Below, one piece after another: positions 1-10,907 of a DNA stretch of 64,000 bases; position 1 is the stretch's first letter; each line of letters starts with the position of its first letter. Position numbers and translations under genes: made by a program. The stretch is from Sinotaia quadrata. Lineage: Eukaryota; Mollusca; Gastropoda; Architaenioglossa; Viviparidae. The stretch spans positions 112,271,135-112,335,134 of the forward strand of contig CM054180.1 of NCBI GenBank assembly GCA_028829895.1, read 5' to 3'. The notes under the pieces were generated by a model. That model was not told the origin of the DNA, made no database searches, and saw only the letters and a list, made by a program, of their open reading frames with translations.

Positions 1-350
1 TTCGTTTCATTAATAACTTTAATAATAAGTACCATACATTTTAAACCAAGAATAATTAATAGTAAGGGTCCTGAAGCATTCAATAAGTGCCATATTTGTT
101 AAACAGAATAATTTATAAGATTCTGAGGCTCGGTTTCGAAGTAGGAAATCAAATCCGATTATTATGTGGACAAAAATTTGAGTAAACTCCTAAGGTTGTT
201 GAAGAAATATCTCTTAGAATTCCTGGAAGCAAGAGGTAAAATAGTGTCTGCATTGTACTACTAAAGAACAGAAAGAGGTAAATAATGTCTACTCCACTGA
301 AGATAAAGAATATATATGAGAGAGAAAGAGGGAGAGAGTGCATTAATATT
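1..350. repeat. Repeat B, copy 1
   Basis: This AT-rich repeat contains two degenerate units of the phrase CATTCAATAAGTACCATA followed by AACCGAGAATAATTAATA. After these come about two units of a roughly 45-bp motif around AGAGGTAAAATAGTGTCTGC. The same arrangement recurs at about 3,140-3,530, 38,927-39,400 and, in part, 58,135-58,200. This copy and the one near 58.1 kb lie just inside the 5' intron of a TRIM unit, while the other two lie in the 3' flank of a unit. No coding potential was recognised. Confidence 0.6.
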
Positions 351-790
351 AATTAAAATTTAATATACTAAATATAATTTCCTCTCATATAACTTTTCTT
401 TTTAAATTTTGGATATTTAATATCATAATTATTTTTGTATGTCACTACAGCATTATTAGTATAGGAAAAAATAAGGTTAAAGAAAACATTTCAAACACAC
501 AGAGGAAACATGATTACAAAATATATGTCAACACTAACATAATGGAATTAAATGATAGTATAGAATAAATATGTATGATGCATCAGAATACAAATCGGTA
601 TGCAAAAGTGTAACGCGAATGATTTGCGATAATGTCTAGATTATCACGCAAATGAATGTGTTCAGTAGCTGATCCTGTTAATACGGAGAATTTTAAACCG
701 CGAATGCCACATAAGGGAAACGATTAGCAAACGAAACTAAGTAATATACAAATGAGTTGTTTCCCTTAGTACACGTCAGCTAAATAGCAC
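351..790. other. AT-rich stretch, nothing recognised
   Basis: No convincing open frame, RNA or repeat was seen here. By position it is part of the first intron of a TRIM-family unit whose body lies left of the window. Confidence 0.4.
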
Positions 791-1107
791 TGGGTTATAT
801 TTCAACACTCTCGATAACTAGACACAAAATCTAAATTATCATCTAAAATAACCGACTTATTTTTACTTTCTGTTATGAATATAAAAGTAACAATCGACGC
901 AAGTAACAGGCCGAAATCGGAACTAATCGCCAAAACATCAACATGGCGCAAATGTGAAACCGAAAGTAGACAAGAACATATGCTGACTAATTTCTTCTGT
1001 ATCATTAACGACAACTTTCTGTTGGATAGATATCTCATACAATAAGTAGCTGCCTATGGTAGTGAATATAGCTGAGCGATTTTGTATTAACAGTAATTTA
1101 AACTTAC

Positions 1108-1185
1108 ATGTTTATAGAACTCAGATGATAATCGGTTGTCAAAAATTCGGAAACACAACAGCCGACATTCACATTACACCATCAT
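1108..1185 (-). other. Candidate 5' exon of a third TRIM unit (mostly outside the window)
   Basis: On the minus strand a strong donor (exon ending CAT, then GTAAGTTTAA) lies at 1,107/1,108. The block upstream of it aligns with 58,779-58,940, including the phrase GTGAAACCGAAAGTAGAC on the plus strand just downstream of the donor and the GTAAGTTTA donor itself. At 58.8 kb the block lies upstream of TRIM-B on the same strand, so it is read as the non-coding first exon of the next gene of the tandem array, continuing left. The exon's 5' limit is not known. No open frame supports coding. Confidence 0.4.
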
Positions 1186-1186
1186 T

Positions 1187-1204
1187 CACGTGACATACCA
1201 CGTG
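1187..1204 (-). promoter_or_regulatory. Twin E-box promoter module, unit 0
   Basis: Two perfect CACGTG palindromes start at 1,187 and 1,199, 12 bp apart. They sit about 80-95 bp upstream (minus strand) of the conserved donor. The same pair with identical spacing occurs at 58,855-58,872, and conserved flanks (CCGGTGATAGG, CTGCCCAA-like) extend beyond it. CACGTG is the core E-box bound by bHLH-zip factors such as USF, MITF or MYC; which factor acts here is unknown. Confidence 0.45.
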
Positions 1205-1489
1205 ATTTCACTTTTCCGGTGATAGGCCTAAATCTTCGCATTATGACCGCCCAAGCAATGTGATACTGTTAGTTACTGTTAGTTTTAAGTATTTATTTAT
1301 AATCAGCGTGTTTGAATATGTACGATGGGGAAAGTAATTTAATTTATAAAGCTTTTGAAGAAAAATGTTGACAATTGATATATTAAATTTTGCACAAACT
1401 TCATGATTTTATCTTCAAAAAACAAAGTATATATTTCGTAAGCAAAATAGTATATTTGCAATAACAGTTATGCAATACATGTCCTCTCA

Positions 1490-2220
1490 TTGAAGCTGTT
1501 TTAAAACTGTCATCTGTACAACATGCCAAGGGCTTTGATGTATCATGGCAAAGTTTGCTGATTACATCAGGAAATTTCTGATACAGTGAAGTTTTTAGAA
1601 ATCACATTCAATTATTGTTTTCCTTGAAGAAGTTGACACAGAAAAAATTAGTGCCCATCTTAGCTTGAGAATATTAGTTGCAGAACAGATTTTTTTCAAC
1701 ATATGAGAGAAACACGTGGAACTGTTTTTAATGCGGACAACAAACTTGTGACATTGTTGCATAAGCAAGTTAAAGACTGTTGAGACAGCGGTTATTTCTG
1801 ATTATATAAAACTAGCATTACTTATAACTCCATTTCTGTTCTCTATAAAACCTGTCCTGTGATCTGTATTGAATTGTTGAATTGTATTTTAGGCATACGA
1901 CTGAATTATTGAAGTTATTCGAACATGGTTTCGTGGAAATATTTATGCTGATTTAATGAATTTATTGTAAAATTTATTGATCTTCTTACACATATTGATA
2001 ATCTTTTGCTGGAGAAGAAAGTGGGAGGATGAGAGCTCGCTAAATATAAATTAAAGATGGATTTATTTTCTCCTTTAGTAAGAAGTAAGAGAGACAACGC
2101 TTGCAGCGCCCGTATATCCGCCAAGTAAGAGGTGACTACTGGGGGATCATTAATAAAATATATTAAACATTCTCATAAATTTTAATTAGTTTTTGGATGA
2201 TTAATTAACTAATAATATTA
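1490..2220 (+). repeat. Repeat D, copy 1 (unclassified dispersed repeat)
   Basis: This stretch aligns with 15,640-16,440 over about 0.7-0.8 kb. Shared phrases include GAGAGAAACA-GT-GAACTGTT, CCTGTGAT-TGTATTGAATTG, TCGCTAAATATAAAT and TATCCGCCAAGTAAGAG, all in the same order. No terminal repeats, tail or protein homology were recognised, so its class is open. The copies are clearly diverged, with indels throughout. Confidence 0.6.
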
Positions 2221-2868
2221 ATAATATCCATTAACTAAGTGTCGTTGGCATCACATGCAGCTGATTAGTTGCACTTGATTTTCTGAATGAAGTACATGCA
2301 TTATGTAATGGGAGTTTAAAGAACGACCTAAAGGTACTCCCGAAAGCATTTTGGGTTTCATTGTATTGCACTACAAACATTTACATTGATGTCTCTATGG
2401 TACACTCTACCCTCACTTTCACACACATTAACCCTCTCCCTCACATATACCCCACAAAGACACACAAACATAAAGTAACTCTACACAGCACAAAAGTATA
2501 GTTCAAATAAACCAGATCTATAGCATCAGTTTATTTAGGCAACGCGTACAATTTGACATCTACGAAAGTAGGGTGCATGTGTAGAATTGGTCATTTATGC
2601 CTAAGTGTTCAATGAATCACTGGACATCACGATTTCGACCATCGAATTAAGCAAGAGATATAAAGGGATTTTAAAATTATTTCCCCTTCTAATTATAATC
2701 GTCCGCGTAAGTTTAATGTCTGATCGTTTCATCCAGTACGATTTATCAAATTTGAATCTGAATTTGACCGAGTGAAAACGTAATAATACGTATCGGTCGA
2801 ACCGCATTGCAATCCTTAAGTGTGGGATTTTAAACACACATACCCCAAGGAATGAATAAGTAGAAAAT
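2221..2868. other. Intergenic, nothing recognised
   Basis: This AT-rich stretch between repeat D and the left edge of the duplicated TRIM block holds a short CA-rich run near 2,400-2,470. A minus-strand open frame around 2,601-2,912 has no recognisable domain and is probably chance. Confidence 0.4.
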
Positions 2869-3139
2869 ATATTCATTGTCACCTTAAGGTGATAACGGGG
2901 CACAATATGCACAAGTCATGGAATAAAGCTAATTCCTCAAAGACGAAAATAAATTATTACCGAGGAATACCTAGATTGATTACTAATCTTGAAGGGATAG
3001 TCAGTGAGAAGATAAAAATATTAGTCTTGTGAGAAAGCGAGTGAAATGGACTTTGAAAAATAAACTGAAAGGCGAGTCGCTATGAAATGCACTTTTTAAT
3101 ATATGATTTCTTTGCATAAAATTTGTTACGGATATTTTC

Positions 3140-3530
3140 AATTCATTCAATAAGTACCATATATTTTAAACCGAGAATAATTAATAGCAGGGTTCTGAGT
3201 TCTGTCTTAGAAGGAGGAAATCAAGTTCGATTTTGTGGACAAAATTTTTATTTGAGAGTAAACTCCTAAAGTTCTAGAAGAAGTATTTCTTAGCATTCCT
3301 GGAAGGAAGAGGTAAACTAAATGTCTGCATTGTATTGCTGAATTACATTAAAGAGGAAAGTACGTGTCTATTTTATTCAAGAGAAAGAATATATGTGAGA
3401 GATAGCGTACGTGCATGAAAATTATTTAAAATTAAATATACTGAATATAATTTCCTCTCATCTTCGTGCATGACAACTAATTAAAATTAAATATTCTGAA
3501 GACAATTTCTTCTCACATTATTTTTGTTTT
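3140..3530. repeat. Repeat B, copy 2
   Basis: It carries the same ATTCAATAAGTACCATA and AACCGAGAATAATTAATA phrases and the AGAGGAAAGTACGTGTC-type units as the window start. It lies in the 3' flank of TRIM-A and corresponds to 38,990-39,420 in the TRIM-B unit. Confidence 0.6.
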
Positions 3531-5171
3531 CAATATGTCACGTTATTCTAACTTTGTCACTGCAAAATTAGAGCATATTTCATGTCAAGTAATCATGATT
3601 ACTTTTGTATTTCACTATAGCATATATTTTTTTTTAAAGTAGATTATAGAGAACATTTAAAAATTGTATAAAGTAATAGACTTTTAAGTGAAGAAATGGT
3701 TGAAGGTTAACTGAATATATATATTTACTGATGCATTGAGTAGTTATTAAATACTAGAATCACCACATTACACATATGTACATGTACTGTATTTTGAGGG
3801 AATTGTTCATGTATTCAGCAGATACAAAAATATAAAACAAACAAGACCTGAAAATATAGTCATTGTTGTAACCAGTATATAGTGGGAGACTTTTCATAAA
3901 AATGACAACACCTTTGGTTTAAAATATTTATATGCTAGTTGTAAAATATAGAATCATATCCAAATTTTTTATTTGATATTTTTATAATTAATTTGTTTTT
4001 AATATTTGAAAGTAATAAACATGATTATATTTTAAGTGATTTGAATGAAACATTCTTGAAAATGTCTGGAACCTTCCATTTACAATATGCACTAACTTAA
4101 TATTTAATTCAATAATAATGTGTTGTCACTTTAAGATCAACTATTTACCAATAAAAATATTTAAACAATTATAAACACATTTAAAAGTAATTGCATATAT
4201 TTAAGAGCTATCTTGTATTTTATAAAAATCAATGCACATACTAAGCAATCTGTATGATAGAAAACCAACTTGATATTGATCATGATCAGTAAGTAAAAAT
4301 ACATACAAAACTAACAACATATGTTTCATTTCTGCCTTGCCCTTGACTATATATCTCTTTGTAACTATATTTCCTCTCGCTGGAGGACTAGTTTGCTCTA
4401 GTATCTCTGGCTTCTTTGAAGTGAGCCTCTAGAGTATTTTTTGAACAACTCGTAAAGCAAAATTGTCATAGAATTGGATGGATTCTAAAATTAAATCCAA
4501 AGTATTCTAATTAATTTTATTCTGTATAAAGTAAACTAAACAGAGTGTAACGATAATGTGTGCATTTTCTCAAGGCTACATATCTGTTAATCGACAACTA
4601 AGAATGCCTCCTGAAACACAGACAGTAAGCAGTAAAATCATTAGACAATGGTATTGCAAACCAACTAAAAATGCCACCTGAAACTCGGACAGTAAACAGT
4701 AATATGATTATACACTGGTATTGTAAATCAGAAAGACATTCATGAACATTGGAGGCATAATTCCTGACTAACCAATGGGTGTTAAAGCACACTGAAAAAC
4801 TGCATCTGTACTTTGCCAGTCGTAACAACCGGAATCAATGGAGAGTAAGTGAACTATATATCTGCCATTTCTATGGGAACACAAACCAGTTTAAGATGAA
4901 CAACGTTAAAGTCAATTAACAAGTAACAATTGAGTAACTTTTAGTGTCACATATATGACCATAAGAACATTTGATAAATTAAACATGAAAATCATTACTG
5001 TGAATTTATCAGAAAACAGACGGATGTATTTTCAAATCTCTAAGATTCTTAGTCAGTATGAAGCATATATGTTTTGGTCCCCGTAAATTAATTATAATAT
5101 AGGCCAACATGGCAATTCGAGTGACACACTCTCACCATTATGGTTACATAAGCTACTACCACCACCAGAAA

Positions 5172-5204
<33 letters not shown>

Positions 5205-6349
5205 AAATAGAGGACTGGCTACAATAATATGTCATAATATCCAAATATTAAACACAGTGTAAAATATTATTTATACTAGTAAATAGAGGATTGAGCTAAT
5301 TATTTGTTTTTTAGTTCTCTGACTTCAGCCAATAATATCTTCTCAGAAGCAAAACTTGTTGCACGTCTCAAAAAATCATAATGAATTTTATGGAACAAAG
5401 TGATTAGTTTTGGTTAATTTCAATCTGCACACAGAAACTTTATGGTCGTGAGATTTAGCATTAATTCCTTGAGTATGGTTTTTACCATCATCATCAGCAG
5501 CATTTATATTATATTTTTAATAAAATATAACAATTCTATATTCCTATTTCAAAGTAAATAAATCAGCAATCAAATATACATATACAAATACAATTGAATG
5601 ATCATTTGAAAGCAATATTTCCACGAAACCACACTAAATTAGTTTCAATGCTTATACAGTCTTAAATCCTAACATACATTTCAGTAGATAAATCACATGA
5701 TAATTCTTATAAGAGAACAGAAATTGAATTATTGAGAAATAAGTGATAATAGTTTGTACATAATCTTATCTATGCAATGATGCAATAGTCTTTCATACAC
5801 TTCATAATAGTATCACAAGTTTATTGTTCACAATTGAATTGTCAATTCCCCTAATGTTATAATATCTACTGTTCTCACGAGGATAATTCGAATTATCCTT
5901 CCTTGTTTTCATACATTTAACATAGTGCAGTGTATCCTGCTCGAATCTACCCGGTTTTAGCGGCTTATAAATCAATAATCCATGAAATTCTAGAAAACTG
6001 AAGAAAGTCTGTTTCTTTCTTGTAAGATATAATCAGAGAACAAATGCTATGTTGTCCAGTTTATTCATCTTTAACTCCATTCTTTCTTGTATTCAAGTCT
6101 CAATTTACAGTTTCCTGCATGTATTAGCCCGATACACACATAGAGCATGATAAATACAAATGAATGTGTTCACTAGAAACAATATCAGGTATTTAGCATT
6201 TTACAGGAAAGCATATTCATTCACAATTTTAGGAATACATCACATAATTCATCTCTACCTAAAATGCAAGTATAAAATATCAATACCGAAATGCATGAAA
6301 TATTTCTAAATCCATTGTCTCTCAATCATTCAGTTAACTCACCATTAAG
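3531..6349. other. Copy-1-specific flank, nothing recognised
   Basis: This AT-rich sequence has no counterpart in the second duplication arm. Only short chance frames are present. The one visible structure is the (ATC)n microsatellite at 5,174-5,205. Confidence 0.4.
5174..5205. repeat. (ATC)n microsatellite
   Basis: About ten uninterrupted trinucleotide units of ATC, followed by AAATAGAGGA. Confidence 0.9.
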
Positions 6350-6438
6350 TTCAGGGCGGGTCACTTTGATATTTAACAATTTATAACAAATAAGTTTAGA
6401 AATAATTATATGCAAATTTACTCCTCCACAGTGTGTAT
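6350..6438. repeat. Repeat C, copy 1
   Basis: A short block of shape TTTGATATTTAACAATTTAT .. GTTTAGAAATA .. GCAAATTTACTCCTCCAC. It recurs at about 42,885-42,950 and 58,405-58,485. No ends or coding capacity were recognised. Confidence 0.5.
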
Positions 6439-6690
6439 TGATGAATAACGCCTGATTTGATGTAGTGTGCATTGTTCAATGGCGCCTGCGTTGTCTGTAG
6501 TGTGTATTATTGAATAGCCTGTATTGTGTTTAGTATGTATTATTGAAAAAAAACCTGTATTATTTGCAGTACTTGTTGAATGTACCAAGTATTGTGAGAA
6601 TGCATGCTATTGAATAAATCCTGTATTGTCTGTAGTGTCTTGTTGAATAAAGCCTGTATTGTATATGGGGCCTGTATGGTAATGCAAGAT
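6439..6690. repeat. Degenerate minisatellite, TTGAATAAAGCCTGTATTG family
   Basis: About seven imperfect units of roughly 30-36 bp built from TTGAATAA, GCCTGTATTG and TCTGTAGTGTG. The paralogous array at 39,765-39,885 has fewer units. The array ends at the conserved phrase TGCAAGATCT-CTAGAGCAAT in both duplication arms. Confidence 0.6.
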
Positions 6691-7387
6691 CTACTAGAGC
6701 AATATTGAGCTAGAATTCAACTGTCGACATACTAGATTAATTCTGTTTTCATTTAATTATGCAGATTAGCTTTGAGGAATGAAATCTGCATATATTTTTC
6801 TTGCAAATACTATTATTAAGTGTATTTGTACAACTATGCTATTGTTATGGATTGTTTATTTACATTATTAATAACGTGAAAACAATGCATCGAATTTCCA
6901 TCACATGAAAGAGATTCATCGGTTTGTATCATTTTTATTTTATATGAAATCAAGAAGTCGATGTAAATTGTAAGAAAGCATATATATTGTAATATATGTA
7001 ATTTCCAGGTTTAGTTAAATCACATTATGTAAAATATCAATGCTATTACTGCAATTAAACGTTAAGCCTCTGTTCATTTCTCATAATGATTTTTTCTTAA
7101 CAGCAAGAAACGTTCACAAATATTATTGTCGCCATTCAAATATGTTTACTTACAAATATTTATGAGATTGACTCCGGTATTTAATGCTATAATTATTGAA
7201 GTGTTCGTGACATCCTGATTCACAAACACAATGGAACATACAACAGTTTGTTCAGATTTAGTTTTGTATCTAGCGATACGTTTTTTCCATTCTTTCATAA
7301 ACGTGAATCATTGAAATGATAAAACATTGTAAATCTTTCCAATAACATTTTTAATATTTTCCTGGCTTCATATCTGGGTACACACAG

Positions 7388-7451
<64 letters not shown>
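7388..7451. repeat. (CA)n microsatellite, expanded in copy 1 only
   Basis: An almost perfect CA run of about 60 bp. At the paralogous position (about 40,585-40,625) only short interrupted CA stretches are present, so the expansion followed the duplication. The open frame reading through it is an artefact. Confidence 0.9.
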
Positions 7452-7453
<2 letters not shown>

Positions 7454-8249
7454 GTACACACAGACACAGACTAACAAGTATGTACTCTCTCGCATACAGA
7501 AATGCACTCAAGCAATGACAAAATTGTGAGAACAGAGACATAAAAGAGAATATAATTTATAGACTGTAAGCAGACAGTACGATATAATCCAAAATGTAAT
7601 TTTTATTCTGATAAAATGATTATATTATTTGGCAAAGGAATTGTAGTGATGTTGCTGTTTTCATAAAGATTATTATCAGTATTATGTACAGCTGGATAAT
7701 TTGTTCGTTTCTTGCCGTTGAACTGAAGTCTAATGTAGTTCACTGGACAGATGATACAGGAAGAGTAGATACCTGCAAATGTCGTGAAATAAATTTTACA
7801 TATCAGAACAGTTTGTGTTCTAAGAAATTTGAATAATGCTAAGATGAAAAATGGATTGCTCCCGTTACTTATATAAAATAAGTGTGCATAACTTTAAATG
7901 AAAGTAAACTAAAAATATACACAATAGAGTGTTTAATCAAAACTTCGTACTCTTTTGTTGTGTCAAATTGATCTTATTCAATCACATTCAGACATGTTCA
8001 CTCATGTTTATCCATGTTCATTAAAAGTGTTCAATAGAGCCTAGTCATGTTCTGAAGTATGCAATCATGGTCAGACAAGATCAGAATTTTCAGAAATGTT
8101 CAACCATGCTATTCATATTCAATAGTTATGGTTATTAGATTAACCCCTCTTTGTTGCATGCAGTTATAAACATCACTTAACATTAATCACCTTCAGTGCT
8201 TTTATTGTCACCAGATTAATCAAGTCACGTGTTCAGTAGAGGTTTGTGA

Positions 8250-9935
8250 TGTGTCGTTTAATAATAGCGTTTGTTCCAACATGTTCATGCTCGGTAATGT
8301 TCATTAGCGCAGAGTCGAGTTGAGTATTATTCAGTAATGCTGAGTAATGTTCACAAATGTTGAGTAGTGTTCAATTCTGCTTCGTCTTAATGTTTGCACT
8401 GTCTTGTTGCTAAATATAAATTAAAAGATATCTGAATGCAATTGTGAAGTAAGGACTAAGCGTGTACGTGAATCTGCATTTGAACCAGTAACGATTTGAG
8501 ACCAGAACATGCCATGTACACACTGGAAAGTTTTAAAAACAACGAGTTAATTACTTAAGTAATCGTAAAATCATGAACATATATTCTCCCCTTTCATCAA
8601 ATCGATAGGGTGACGAAATAAATCCACCTTACTAAAATTTCTGTTTTTATTATTTATTTTATCCTTTAATAATTTGTAAATTAATAATATTTCTATGCTC
8701 TCAAATGATATGATTATGGCTAACATCAGTTGTTCGATGAAATCTGTGTTTGTTTATACCCTGCTTATTTGACTTTTGAAAACTGATCTATTGTTTGCAC
8801 TCTTAGTTAACCTTGTAGCTATGTTCTTTGAGTACTCTTTGCTAAACATTTAACGTGTTCCTTCGATCAACATTCGGTTTGTTCCAATGATGAAAGAATA
8901 AGACCTATTCTGCAAATATCACGGTAGATGTGCGAATAGATGGAATGTGTGAAAATATAATTTTTCCTCATTTCATCCTGTAAAGTTTAGATGTTTTTGA
9001 CTTCTTACATATTACTATTGCTAATTTTATAATTAAATATTATAGGTTAACAAGAATGTTACTTATAGCAAATGTAAATATGAATTTTGTGAAAAACGTT
9101 GTGCGAGATTTGAATTTAGTTGAATAGACATTTAGGGTCTGTGAACTAAAATGTATTTAGGGGTTCTTGATCCCAGGTCTATAATCTCTGCATCCTGTAC
9201 TGTAATGCTTATTTCAGCGTCCGGATTCTATTGTAAGTGCCTTAGAATATTTGGTGTGCATTTCCTCTTGTGTTATATGGGTAATCTAAAGTGGACTGGA
9301 GGCAGGTTATCTTTTTTCAATAAAGGAAAACACCCTGCATCTAAAAGGACATTCCGAATTTGTTTTTAGCCAAAAAACAATGCTTAATTTCACTGGCGAT
9401 TGAGAAAGAATTTTGTGATGTTTGAACTGTTGGCTGTGGCCTGCCGGCTTTAACAAGGGTCATATGTATTATATGTGCATTCTCTGTTTGAGTTTCGTTA
9501 CTCCTCGCCATTTCAGATGATGGCAATGACACGTATTTTATACTGACTATTCAATCACAGTGGGGTTGTAATAGTATTTTGTCCTTAAACTATGTGTAAT
9601 TACATTTCTATTACTGAAATCCTGTACATTAGGTAGTTTTAGACGATACTTTTTAACCTTAGTTATTGACAGTTGAGCCACGTTTATAAAGGCGTCATTA
9701 AGATAATTAAATAGAAGAAATCTCACTAATTGATAGCCTGACAGTGGTTTAGAATCTCAATTAGCAATCTTTTAAGAAAAGACTATAGTGCTTCCAATGA
9801 AGTGATGAAGGTCACCATGAATCTAGCTGACCTGAGGTAATTTAAAATTGAACAATGAACATAACCTTTTTAAAAGACCGCCTTTCTTCTTTTTAGATGA
9901 TGTGTTATTATAATTCCCATGTGATAAACAGACGA
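8250..9935. other. Copy-1-specific segment, nothing recognised
   Basis: The flanks of this segment align with about 41,365 and 41,430 in the second arm, so about 1.7 kb is present here and absent there. Small frames at 9,151-9,532 show no domain. It may be an insertion or the product of a deletion in copy 2. No terminal repeats were identified. Confidence 0.4.
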
Positions 9936-9936
9936 G

Positions 9937-10000
<64 letters not shown>
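9937..10000. repeat. (CA)n microsatellite
   Basis: A pure CA run of about 64 bp. The paralogous site near 41,400 has only a short CA run, so this array also expanded in one duplication arm. Confidence 0.9.
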
Positions 10001-10004
<4 letters not shown>

Positions 10005-10628
10005 ATGAAATGTTCTGATTTGAAAATGAAGAAGAGGATTATGCAACACTATACAATCTCCATTTTCTATGTTAATTTATTTGCCTTCATTTACTCTAGG
10101 AAATAAGTAATAAAATATCTCTTTTATTTTCTATATCATATTAACTACAAGAATGAACTTGATATTTATGTTATTAGGAATGGTGTACTTTTGGTTGAAA
10201 AGGATGCACGAAAATAATATTACAGATCAATGATACATAGATTGACTACTAATACACGTCAGAGAAAAGTGAACGAATCCAAAGAGTTTCTTTCTAAAGA
10301 CTAGACAAATTGTTTTACTGAATGAACGTCTGGTACATGAAAACTGATTAGTTATATACAGTACTACCTTAAGGTAGGCCAACTGAGGGTATTTCAAATG
10401 TAAAATTAAAAACAACAACAACATTTTTTAAAGGCGTTATCGTTGATGGAAGTAAACACGAAATGATCAATAAGCTATCTCAGAAAATTTCATACAAACA
10501 GTGAGTTTAAAAGAAAAATTATTATGATTAGATATGTATTTAATTTACCCTTTGATAGAGTAATTCATTAGAAATTTTAGATTTTAAACTGTGTATTAAT
10601 TCATTCGCTATATTCTGGATGTACATTT

Positions 10629-10907
10629 TTAATTCTTAGTAATACTTATTTTTGAAATAAATTCATTTAAATATCCGGAAGATAAAGACAAGTGAGGGCA
10701 CTCTAATTGAAAATAGTATTGGAATGTACAAACCTTGAGGAAATAACGATCAAACGCCGCATAACACTGCTTTGCTACATTCTTTGCCATAACTCCTTGG
10801 TCGTTGCCGTCCACGTACACATGAAGAGAGCGGGATGTATCAACCATCACACCGAGAAGACTTCCCTCTTTAACAGTCATTAAGGCAGGACATGAGTTCT
10901 CCTTATT
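10629..10907 (-). CDS. TRIM-A exon 4 (terminal): C-terminal half of NHR
   Basis: The exon begins after an acceptor TTCAG at 10,908 and encodes the most diagnostic NHR stretch (GVMVDTSRSLHVYVDG, DQGVMA, CYAAFD). The frame continues through AAG GTTTGT, a possible donor at 10,733, into a tail of 34 residues ending at a stop at 10,629. In TRIM-B the same frame stops after VCAFQ, which already fits the end of an NHR fold (compare QVTIV in Neuralized). The exon is therefore read as terminal. If the GTTTGT were used as a donor, a further exon would be needed and none was found. Confidence 0.65.
   Translation of the reverse strand, partial: NKENSCPALMTVKEGSLLGVMVDTSRSLHVYVDGNDQGVMAKNVAKQCYAAFDRYFLKVCTFQYYFQLECPHLSLSSGYLNEFISKISITKN

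Noticed and set aside
802..1038. 78-codon minus-strand frame next to the unit 0 donor
   Set aside because: It lies on the intron side of the conserved donor, is not conserved at 58.7 kb and shows no domain.
10707..10733. A 27-bp intron after GTTTGT in TRIM-A exon 4
   Set aside because: Too short to be spliced. The same frame in TRIM-B stops immediately, and the NHR is complete without it.
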